From: Candidatus Hydrogenedentota bacterium
GTDB taxonomy: Bacteria > Hydrogenedentota > Hydrogenedentia > Hydrogenedentales > CAITNO01
Assembly: GCA_023145975.1 (NCBI GenBank)
Contig: JAGLCZ010000443.1
Coordinates: forward strand, 1-7,126
Direction: 5' to 3'
Length of the DNA stretch: 7,126 bases
The notes under the pieces are model-generated. The model was not told where the DNA came from. It was given only the letters and a program-made list of their open reading frames with translations, and did no database searches. Shown one piece after another: positions 1-5,726 of this stretch (position 1 is the first letter of the stretch; every line of letters begins with the position of its first letter). The position numbers and the translations under genes were made by a program.

Positions 1-2
1 GC

Positions 3-407
3 CTATCGAATGATGATGTCCAGCGTATTACCTGGCTGGTGAAAAACCACATGCGTCTACGTAATTTCCTCAACATGCGAAAGCACCGACGCATCCGCCT
101 GGCTCGCCTCGAAGGTTTTGATGAACTGCTTGCACTGTGCCGTATGGATGCCCTCGCCAGTCATGGCGATAGCAGCTTCATTGACGATATTGAGGAATAC
201 CTTACAGAACTCGAAAAAGAGACCCTGCGTCCCAAGCCCCTAGTGACTGGAAAAGACCTGATAGAAATGGGCTATACACCCGGTCCCGAATTCAAACGTA
301 TTCTGGAAACAATAGAAACCTTACAATTGGAGGGGCAGCTGATAGACACTGCAACAGCAAAGGCATACACTGTAAACCATTTTTCGCTGAATGAATTGTC
401 AAAGTAA
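3..407 (+). CDS. cca: CCA tRNA nucleotidyltransferase / poly(A) polymerase family, C-terminal fragment (5' end outside window)
   Basis: This is the last 134 codons of a gene whose start lies left of the window; the frame is open from base 3 to a TAA at 405-407. A GTG at 39-41 lies inside the conserved region and is not a real start, because the codons before it (LSNDDVQRITWLV) continue the family pattern. The fragment covers the end of the HD-like/RNA-binding helices (WLVKNHMRLRNF, then ELLALCRMDALASHGD) and the C-terminal substrate-binding domain, with its hallmark TGKDLIEMGYTPGPEFKRIL (about residues 83-102 of the fragment) and LEGQLID. Enzymes of this family add or repair the 3' CCA of tRNA, or add poly(A), using CTP/ATP. 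The nucleotidyltransferase head that would separate CCA-adding, A-adding and poly(A) activity is not in the window, so the family call is firm and the exact specificity is not. It converges with the propeller gene across a 225-base gap. Confidence 0.82.
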   Translation, partial: LSNDDVQRITWLVKNHMRLRNFLNMRKHRRIRLARLEGFDELLALCRMDALASHGDSSFIDDIEEYLTELEKETLRPKPLVTGKDLIEMGYTPGPEFKRILETIETLQLEGQLIDTATAKAYTVNHFSLNELSK

Positions 408-469
408 AAACAGCGCTGCACAGCCAGACAGCCCCTGCAACGCCGTTTCATATTCATACAAACTCAGCG

Positions 470-497
470 GGCATGATGCTCATGAGCGTAACATGCC
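470..497 (+). terminator. Hairpin after the nucleotidyltransferase gene, possible terminator
   Basis: GGCATG at 470-475 pairs with CATGCC at 492-497. Inside it, AT (476-477) can pair with GT (488-489) with one wobble, and the perfect palindrome GCTCATGAGC (478-487) closes the tip; AA at 490-491 would be a bulge. The structure lies 63 bases after the TAA of the upstream gene. No T-run follows it, so it is not a textbook intrinsic terminator. It could act as a 3'-end stabiliser or a bidirectional stop for the convergent pair. Confidence 0.35.
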
Positions 498-523
498 TCG
501 CAAGGAAGGATGGAATCGGATTT

Positions 524-549
524 GTAGGGGCGGATCTGTGTGTCCGCCC
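524..549. repeat. Palindromic GGGGCGGA...TCCGCCC element, probable dispersed intergenic repeat
   Basis: GGGCGGA at 528-534 is the exact reverse complement of TCCGCCC at 543-549, with an 8-base loop (tctgtgtg). It is preceded by GTAG. The base content is much more GC-rich than the surrounding gap. Elements of the form GTAGGGGCGG-loop-CCGCCC are, from general knowledge, a common class of dispersed intergenic hairpins in many bacterial genomes. Only one copy is visible here, so its repeat nature is inferred from resemblance. Confidence 0.45.
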
Positions 550-610
550 GAGGATTAAAGCCAAGCCAGGGCAAGAACAATCCCTGTAGGGTTGCCTTGA
601 TTGCTAAACA

Positions 611-643
611 GTTACCTGTACAATACAAAGTTTTACAGGTGAC
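611..643 (-). terminator. Inverted repeat overlapping the stop of the propeller gene
   Basis: GTTACCTGTA at 611-620 pairs with TACAGGTGAC at 634-643: ten base pairs including one wobble (T613 with G641), with a 13-base loop. The right arm contains the last codons and part of the stop codon (TAA at 633-635, complement) of the minus-strand gene. A stem at this place could help end transcription or protect the 3' end. No T-run follows on the minus strand, so intrinsic termination is uncertain. Confidence 0.3.
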
Positions 644-1805
644 TGCCCCTTGTTACTGCTGTCCCTATTTTACTTGTTAACAAGATAAATTTCTTACCAT
701 AAATGAAGGTCACGCTATGGCCGCATGGTGAAATATTGATGCTTTTAACAGAGTTACCCATAACAATCCGTTCAACTTTCTTTTTCGCGATATCCATACG
801 CCACAATCCAGCTTTCTCTCGATCTTTCGATGAAATCCCAAAGGCGATAATGTTACCCGTTTCCGAGAAACAAAAACTAGATGCCTTCCACCCTACTCCA
901 AACAGACTGTTCAACGAAAGTAGTTTCTTCCTGCTATCGGCTCTCCTGTTATATTCCCAAAGTTGTGCGGAATCTCTGGAATCCCCAGGAAACACAATAT
1001 AAACGATTGAGTCTCCTTTGTCATACGGGCAGTAAAAAACTGAATGCAAATTTGTTTCTGCAATTTTCACATCCGTCACAGAATCCCATGGAGCAAGTGC
1101 AAGCATAATGGCCTGGGTCATATTGGTCCGCAGCCCAAAGAAACTCTTATATTCATATGTTTTCTCGTAAATCAGACCAGAATCATCACGCAACCAGACC
1201 GGATTTTGATTGAAAATATCTGATGTTGCGATAGCATAGTCGTGCCCTGTACGTATATTGTAAACACGTACCCCTCCTTCCGACCCATGTCGTTTGCAGG
1301 AAGCGGTATAAGCCACCTTTTCACCATTCGAAGAGTACTTCACCGCGATGGGTGATTCTCTAAACCCTTCAAGGTGACGTTGCATGAGAATTCCATCTTT
1401 CTCATAGGCTTCTATGACTGTCGGGTTTTCTCTATCCAGAACACATAGTACTTTCGTATCCTCGTGGTGGCCATCAATTACAATTATCTCTTCCGCCAAA
1501 GAAAGTTTCATAACCGTCTTCGTGGACAATTCCATAACCCTGAGTTCGATATCTCCGGGGGTGAAATGAATCCACGCAAACTGTTCACCATCATTAACCC
1601 AGCAATGTTGGTTCAATTTTATTTGGCTATTTTCATCAAACTGTATCGTTTGAAATCCCTCATGTCCAACATAAGGATCAACATGCCATTCGGTCGCGTA
1701 GCTACAAACACACAAATAAAAAGAGAACATGCAGGGAATAACCGATGGCAATGAGACCTTCCAAGACATCTTTAATCGACTGTTTAAAAGGAGACTGTAA
1801 ATCAT
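633..1805 (-). CDS. Exported protein of unknown function, TolB/PD40-like beta-propeller
   Basis: A 390-residue protein. I chose the ATG at 1803-1805 because AAGGA sits four bases upstream; an in-frame TTG at 1824-1826 has no comparable site. An ATG at 1767-1769 (residue 13) would give a classic 25-residue signal peptide but lacks a good ribosome site. The N-terminus has basic residues, a hydrophobic core (about residues 18-35) and a likely signal peptidase I site after SYA (residue 37), so export is expected. The mature part repeats a strand-turn-strand pattern with a D/N-G turn: CWVNDGEQFAWIHF (69-82), VKYSSNGEKVAYT (155-167), VWLRDDSGLIYEK (203-215), FCFSETGNIIAFG (311-323) and INISPCGHSVTFIY (356-369). 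This resembles WD40-like PD40 blades of TolB-type propellers, which usually bind proteins or peptides. No catalytic, lipobox or anchoring motif is visible. It is separated by 328 bases from the kinase gene on the same strand, so it is probably transcribed separately. The function is unknown. Confidence 0.72.
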   Translation of the reverse strand: MIYSLLLNSRLKMSWKVSLPSVIPCMFSFYLCVCSYATEWHVDPYVGHEGFQTIQFDENSQIKLNQHCWVNDGEQFAWIHFTPGDIELRVMELSTKTVMKLSLAEEIIVIDGHHEDTKVLCVLDRENPTVIEAYEKDGILMQRHLEGFRESPIAVKYSSNGEKVAYTASCKRHGSEGGVRVYNIRTGHDYAIATSDIFNQNPVWLRDDSGLIYEKTYEYKSFFGLRTNMTQAIMLALAPWDSVTDVKIAETNLHSVFYCPYDKGDSIVYIVFPGDSRDSAQLWEYNRRADSRKKLLSLNSLFGVGWKASSFCFSETGNIIAFGISSKDREKAGLWRMDIAKKKVERIVMGNSVKSINISPCGHSVTFIYGKKFILLTSKIGTAVTRGSHL

Positions 1806-1809
1806 TCTT

Positions 1810-1814
1810 TCCTT
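1810..1814 (-). promoter_or_regulatory. Ribosome binding site of the propeller gene
   Basis: On the minus strand AAGGA precedes the ATG at 1803-1805 with four bases (AAGA) between. It decides the start in favour of this ATG over the TTG 21 bases upstream. Confidence 0.55.
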
Positions 1815-2082
1815 ACTTTCTACCAAGATTGTTTCTTAGATGTACTTGATGAGGTATACCGTAAAAATTAGTAACCGTAATCCAAGACGACTCATAAGTC
1901 ACTATTAATCAATAATATCATGCTAAAAAAAACGCCTTGTATTTTACCGTCTAATCAATCCGGAAATTAATAGTCAGGATTGCACGTTGTGTAGAGCCAG
2001 ATTGCTGCCCCCCCCTTGGTATTTCTATTCATGACCCGGTCATTTTCGAAATATGGTCTCCTCGTTTTTTCACTGGGATTAA

Positions 2083-2109
2083 TGGCCTAAGTGCGGCCAA
2101 ACACCTCAG
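2083..2109 (-). terminator. Weak stem-loop downstream of the kinase gene
   Basis: TGGCC at 2083-2087 and GGCCA at 2095-2099 form a 5-bp stem with a 7-base loop. An alternative, mutually exclusive stem on the minus-strand RNA joins CTGAGGTG (complement of 2102-2109) to CACTTAG (complement of 2087-2093), with one bulge and one G-U pair. Both lie 25-50 bases after the kinase stop, where a terminator would be expected, but neither is followed by a T-run. Confidence 0.22.
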
Positions 2110-2133
2110 CGAAATTACTCTCGCGAAAACAGT

Positions 2134-4905
2134 TCAGCCACTGAATCTTTCATTGATAATCTCAGCCATTTCACTAATGGAAAATGGTTTTCGCAGTATG
2201 CCCGCAACTATACTATCGCTTTTCTCCTCCGATTCGGCAACACTCATACCCGTCATAGCATAAATTGGAACGTCACCGATAGAATCATCGTCGTTAAACA
2301 ATTCCATTGCAGCATATCCTAAAACAGGCGGTGTATCTGCATCTATAAATATCATGTCCGGCTTGATGGCGTGGACTGCCTCCATACCCTGCACAGGTGA
2401 CGAGGTACATTTACAATCTATCTTACAATAGCGCAGAGATGCTTCAACCCATTCAAGAAACCCCGGATCACTATCCAGCACCAATACAAAAGGTTTCCGT
2501 TTAGGCGGCTGATATAACTCTTCCATCACCTTCTCTTCGATGGAATTTGATTCACCTGCTGTTATCTGCCATATTTTTTTTACAATCCGCTCAGCGGTAA
2601 AAGGTTTAAAGATGAAATGAAGCGCATCCATTTCATCTACAACCCGAGTGATCACCTCCCCGCCTTCGTTGGTTAACACGATAACATGCGCTGAACAAGT
2701 AGCCTGTTGTTTTCGAATCACGCGCAATGTCGTCTCCCCTGCAACATCCGCCGGCGCATCATTTATGACAACAAGGTCTATCTCCGTATCCGCCAGTTGA
2801 CGCGCAGCCTGATATCCCGTTGACGCAAATTCGACATGACTTTCGTTAAAAGGAGGGAAAGAACATAATGCTTCCCGGGCTTCCTGTGCATCAGCAATAA
2901 CCAAAATGCGGATGTGTCCAAGTTCGGCAGTTATTTCAGGGGCTACCTGATTATCAAAGAGTGCGTTGGGAAGATGCATGACAAATGTTGTTCCGCTTCC
3001 AGACTCACTGCGCACAGCAATATCACCATGGTGGGCATGAATAATATTACGTGCAATCGCCAGGCCTATCCCTGCACCTTCATATTGACGTGTCTTTGAA
3101 CTATCCACCTGAAAAAATCGTGTAAATATCTTTTCATGATATTCCTTATCTATACCAATACCCGTATCCCTCACTGAAAACACGATGTCCTTCTGGTTTT
3201 CGGATACGACACCGACAGTAATCTGTCCGCCCTTTTCGGTAAATTTAACGGCATTATTCAACAGTATTCCAAAGGTTTGACTAAGTTTTTCCCGGTCACC
3301 CCAACAGAACAAGGAGTGGTCAGGAATATCCATCTTCACTTCGATCTGTTTATCCATTGCTGAAGGAAGAATGGCGCCTGCCGATTCCCGTACCAATGCG
3401 CAGGAATCGTAAAGATTAGCGACTATCTGAATACCCCGAATCTGCATACGACTGAACTCAATCATTTCATTGATATGCGTTAACAAATGGTTTGCATTAC
3501 GGTCCATAATTTGAAGAGCATTTTTCTGCGAATCAGTAACTTCTCCCAGGGTACTTTCTGTAAACAATTCAATATACCCCTGAATTGTTGTCAGCGGTGT
3601 TCGCAGCTCATGACTTACATTCGATAAAAAACTATCTTTGGAACGATCATGTTGACGCAGTTCTTCATTGGCACGCTCAAGATCCCGCGCACGGAGTACC
3701 AATTGCTGCTGCATACGTTTTAGATCAGCCACAGGCGTAATCACAAGCGAATAACCGCGTCCTTCAATATCAACCGTCTTAATATAAGCAACACCGATTA
3801 CTGTGGGCTTCCCTACCCCGACACTATCCAACAGTTCTATTTCCTGACGTAACCCTTTTCCGGGCTGTTCCTCTACCGCCTTTGCAAAAAGATTTAACAG
3901 GCGATACCGGTCGGCACCGGAAACGCAATCAAAAATACTACGACCCAACAGGCTTTTTTCCTCTGTTCTAAGAAAAGCCTGCGCCTGTGCATTCGCAAAA
4001 CGTATTTTGTGATCAAGATCAAGGGTCAGAAACCCCTCGTTCATGGATAGCAGCAACTGACGCAACCGTTCTTCCGACTGATGTAATTTATGCGTTTGCT
4101 GTTCAACCTGTTCCTTCAGGTCATGGGCATACTCTTCCACACGTCGCGCCAATTGACGATGCTCGGTGACATCTCGAATCGTTGCCATCGTTAAAGTATG
4201 AATACCCTGCTGATCAAATACCGGCGCACCGTTCACTAAAAATATGCGATCCTCCCCATCAACCTTAAACTCAATTTCATATTCCGAAGCAACCCCTTCT
4301 CCGCGCCGATCAAGTTGTCGAACAATATCTTTGAGACCAAGCGTCATAGCAAGTTCACGGGCATCATGCCCGATCATTTCTTCGCGTTTCATGCCAAAAA
4401 CATCCAATACCACCTGGTTTACCAATCGAATCTGACCCTCCGGACGGGAGAGAATAAATCCTTCGGAGATATGTTCCGCTAGAAAACGAAAGCGTTCGGT
4501 TATTTCATCAATACCCTCACCGGTTCGCGCCACGCTGCGCAGCACCACAAATAAACCTAGAAAAAGACTCAACATACCGGTGACACGCAAAGTATTTCTG
4601 GTGAATTCATCCAGGTACTGAATATTTCTTAAACTGTCAGATAAACCGGATACGCTAAATGCCGCCCCCAATATCAACAAGAGCACGCCCGACAGCATAC
4701 CCAGACGCTCAAGTGTACTGGTGCGAAATCGTGCCAGAAGATTCCCGGCGGCGTACAACGGTAATGCAACAGATATTATCAACGCTACAGCACGCCAAAG
4801 TTGAGTTTCCAGTTGTTGTGAAAAGATTATCCCACCCAACCCGATGAATACAGGTACAACATACAGAAACAATCGACGATGCGCCTCTGCTCCTGTGCTT
4901 CTCAT
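2134..4905 (-). CDS. Membrane-bound hybrid sensor histidine kinase with two PAS domains and two receivers
   Basis: 923 residues from the ATG at 4903-4905, chosen because AAGGGAGGT lies six bases upstream; a TTG 39 bases further up is less likely. Order: four hydrophobic segments (about 12-29, 39-58, 68-86, 105-124) with short loops and no sizeable outside domain; PAS1 (about 139-249, ending TIRDVTEH); coiled coil (249-284); PAS2 (278-395); second coiled linker (394-423); HisKA with SHELRTP and phospho-acceptor His432; HATPase (534-647) with N551 in LLNNAVKFT, G1 box DTGIGI (580-585) and G2 box GAGIGLAI (610-617); receiver 1 (665-782); receiver 2 (805-922). Receiver 2 keeps Asp811, the acceptor Asp855, Thr885 and Lys906. 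Receiver 1 keeps Thr745 and Lys767, but Ala671 replaces the first acidic residue and Asn715 aligns with the acceptor site. The kinase should autophosphorylate at His432 and pass phosphate to Asp855. The signal is unknown and is probably read by the PAS or membrane part. No DNA-binding regulator or Hpt protein is next to it. It follows RNase HI by 59 bases, probably on one transcript. Confidence 0.93.
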   Translation of the reverse strand: MRSTGAEAHRRLFLYVVPVFIGLGGIIFSQQLETQLWRAVALIISVALPLYAAGNLLARFRTSTLERLGMLSGVLLLILGAAFSVSGLSDSLRNIQYLDEFTRNTLRVTGMLSLFLGLFVVLRSVARTGEGIDEITERFRFLAEHISEGFILSRPEGQIRLVNQVVLDVFGMKREEMIGHDARELAMTLGLKDIVRQLDRRGEGVASEYEIEFKVDGEDRIFLVNGAPVFDQQGIHTLTMATIRDVTEHRQLARRVEEYAHDLKEQVEQQTHKLHQSEERLRQLLLSMNEGFLTLDLDHKIRFANAQAQAFLRTEEKSLLGRSIFDCVSGADRYRLLNLFAKAVEEQPGKGLRQEIELLDSVGVGKPTVIGVAYIKTVDIEGRGYSLVITPVADLKRMQQQLVLRARDLERANEELRQHDRSKDSFLSNVSHELRTPLTTIQGYIELFTESTLGEVTDSQKNALQIMDRNANHLLTHINEMIEFSRMQIRGIQIVANLYDSCALVRESAGAILPSAMDKQIEVKMDIPDHSLFCWGDREKLSQTFGILLNNAVKFTEKGGQITVGVVSENQKDIVFSVRDTGIGIDKEYHEKIFTRFFQVDSSKTRQYEGAGIGLAIARNIIHAHHGDIAVRSESGSGTTFVMHLPNALFDNQVAPEITAELGHIRILVIADAQEAREALCSFPPFNESHVEFASTGYQAARQLADTEIDLVVINDAPADVAGETTLRVIRKQQATCSAHVIVLTNEGGEVITRVVDEMDALHFIFKPFTAERIVKKIWQITAGESNSIEEKVMEELYQPPKRKPFVLVLDSDPGFLEWVEASLRYCKIDCKCTSSPVQGMEAVHAIKPDMIFIDADTPPVLGYAAMELFNDDDSIGDVPIYAMTGMSVAESEEKSDSIVAGILRKPFSISEMAEIINERFSG

Positions 4906-4911
4906 GACATT

Positions 4912-4920
4912 ACCTCCCTT
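4912..4920 (-). promoter_or_regulatory. Strong ribosome binding site of the hybrid kinase
   Basis: The minus strand reads AAGGGAGGT, then AATGTC, then the ATG at 4903-4905. This near-perfect Shine-Dalgarno with six-base spacing fixes the start of the kinase. It also implies that the kinase is translated independently of RNase HI even if the two share a transcript. Confidence 0.8.
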
Positions 4921-4964
4921 GTACGCGACATCAATATAACGCAATCACCGTTCATAGCATCCCT

Positions 4965-5435
4965 CTACAATAATTTCTTAGCTCGTTGTGCCTGTATAGC
5001 ATCTCCTGCCAACTCATCACAGCGTTCATTATAATGGTTTCCATCATGTCCACGCACCCAATTCCAAGTTACCTCATGGATCTGCGCCAATCCATCAAGC
5101 TGCTGCCACAGTTCCAGGTTCTTCACAAGCTTATTACCGCGACGCCATTGCTTTCGCTTCCAGTTGTGAATCCACTCGGTCATCCCTTTGACAAGATACA
5201 CGGAATCGGAATGAAGTTTCACTTTGCAGGGATGCTTGAGTGCAGACAACGCCTTAACTGCCGCCATCATTTCCATGCGATTATTGGTAGTCTCATCTTC
5301 GCCGCCCGACAATTCCCGAATTTTCTTTCCATAAATAAGTACTGCGCCCCAACCGCCTGTTCCGGGGTTGGGTTCACACCCGCCATCGGTGTATATGACC
5401 ACTACTTTGGCTGTATCATCCACATCATTGCTCAC
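4965..5435 (-). CDS. rnhA: Ribonuclease HI
   Basis: 156 residues, close to the 155 of the E. coli enzyme. RNase HI cuts the RNA strand of RNA-DNA hybrids (R-loops, primer remnants) using two metal ions, in the cytoplasm. All four acidic active-site residues are present: Asp17 (YTDGGC), Glu55 (NNRMEMMAA), Asp77 (LHSDSVYLV) and Asp140 (NERCDELA), with the assisting His130 (RGHDGN). The basic handle that grips the hybrid is present (WIHNWKRKQWRRGNKLVKN, residues 88-106), and GGWGAVL follows the first strand. The start is a GTG (5433-5435) with AAAGGA ten bases upstream. The gene ends with TAG 59 bases before the kinase on the same strand and is probably first in a two-gene operon. It diverges from the gene starting at 5727. 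Nothing in the sequence suggests loss of activity. Confidence 0.96.
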   Translation of the reverse strand: MSNDVDDTAKVVVIYTDGGCEPNPGTGGWGAVLIYGKKIRELSGGEDETTNNRMEMMAAVKALSALKHPCKVKLHSDSVYLVKGMTEWIHNWKRKQWRRGNKLVKNLELWQQLDGLAQIHEVTWNWVRGHDGNHYNERCDELAGDAIQAQRAKKLL

Positions 5436-5445
5436 TTCTTTATTT

Positions 5446-5451
5446 TCCTTT
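5446..5451 (-). promoter_or_regulatory. rnhA: Ribosome binding site of RNase HI
   Basis: The minus strand has AAAGGA ten bases before the GTG at 5433-5435. The spacing is at the long end of normal. No ATG in frame with a better site is nearby, so the GTG start is preferred. Confidence 0.5.
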
Positions 5452-5464
5452 CGAGACGAACCAC

Positions 5465-5493
5465 ATTATATTGTGTATCTTTCCTGACAACAA
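5465..5493 (-). promoter_or_regulatory. Sigma-70-type promoter for RNase HI and the kinase
   Basis: On the minus strand a perfect TATAAT (complement of 5465-5470) lies 17 bases after TTGTTG (complement of 5488-5493). Transcription would begin near 5458, leaving a leader of about 20-25 bases with the AAAGGA ribosome site. A small dyad, CACA-ttatat-TGTG (5462-5475), straddles the -10 box and could be an operator half-site pair, though four-base arms arise easily by chance. Confidence 0.55.
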
Positions 5494-5583
5494 TCTACCC
5501 ATAGCGTTATACCATAAAATAAGTCATCGTGGGTAATCTGATACATCTAATATTCTTCATTTTTATTGTCCCTCATTTTTTTG

Positions 5584-5612
5584 TTGCATATTCAATGCGT
5601 CTGTGTTAGTAT
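5584..5612 (+). promoter_or_regulatory. Possible promoter for the radical-SAM-like gene
   Basis: TTGCAT (5584-5589) and TAGTAT (5607-5612) are 17 bases apart, facing the gene at 5727. The -10 match is only four of six; TATAAC at 5610-5615 is a better -10 but would leave a 20-base spacer. If the first pair is used, transcription starts near 5619, at the left arm of the inverted repeat, leaving a leader of about 108 bases. Confidence 0.3.
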
Positions 5613-5617
5613 AACTT

Positions 5618-5658
5618 CAATATATGGTAGTTAGTAATTATTTTTTGTCCATATATTG
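5618..5658. promoter_or_regulatory. Perfect 10-bp inverted repeat in the leader of the radical-SAM-like gene
   Basis: CAATATATGG at 5618-5627 is the exact reverse complement of CCATATATTG at 5649-5658, separated by 21 AT-rich bases that include a T6 run (5641-5646). It lies between the candidate promoter and the start codon, about 70 bases before the ATG. It could be a pair of half-sites for a repressor overlapping the transcription start, or an RNA stem-loop at the 5' end of the mRNA. The centre-to-centre distance of the arms is 31 bases, about three helical turns, which suits cooperative protein binding. Confidence 0.45.
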
Positions 5659-5726
5659 TGTAGTGGTGTAGATAAAAGTGTGCAATCACTTGAAATCCAA
5701 TGTCGACGGAATAGGAACGTTACGCT

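Larger units (their letters stand above)
1806..2133. other. AT-rich intergenic region without a recognised gene
   Basis: I find no convincing coding region on either strand. Visible items are: a 7-base direct repeat ACCGTAA (1858-1864 and 1874-1880, 16 bases apart) upstream of the propeller gene; the small dyad GACTcataAGTC (1889-1900); an A8 run (1925-1932); a C8 run (2008-2015); and the palindrome ATGACC-C-GGTCAT (2031-2043). The part nearest the propeller gene should carry its promoter, but I could not identify a -35/-10 pair with confidence. The part nearest 2133 is the 3' side of the kinase gene. Confidence 0.5.

Noticed and set aside
39..407. GTG at 39 as a true gene start
   Set aside because: The frame is open to the window edge, and the upstream codons continue the conserved nucleotidyltransferase helix, so the gene begins outside the window.
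703..1754. Several plus-strand frames of 75-99 codons
   Set aside because: They are antisense to the propeller gene, which has a signal peptide, a ribosome site and repeated blade motifs.
1918..1940. Intrinsic terminator at the A8 run (T8 on the minus strand)
   Set aside because: No GC-rich stem precedes the T-run on the minus strand.
2031..2047. Palindrome ATGACC-C-GGTCAT followed by TTTT as a plus-strand terminator
   Set aside because: There is no plus-strand gene upstream for it to end, and the stem is only five pairs with a three-base loop.
4986..5504. A 172-codon open frame on the plus strand
   Set aside because: It lies antisense over RNase HI, whose catalytic residues and length are all intact. 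Its translation shows no domain pattern.
5496..5535. TACCCA/TGGGTA inverted repeat upstream of the RNase HI promoter
   Set aside because: Six-base arms 28 bases apart are expected by chance in a region this long.
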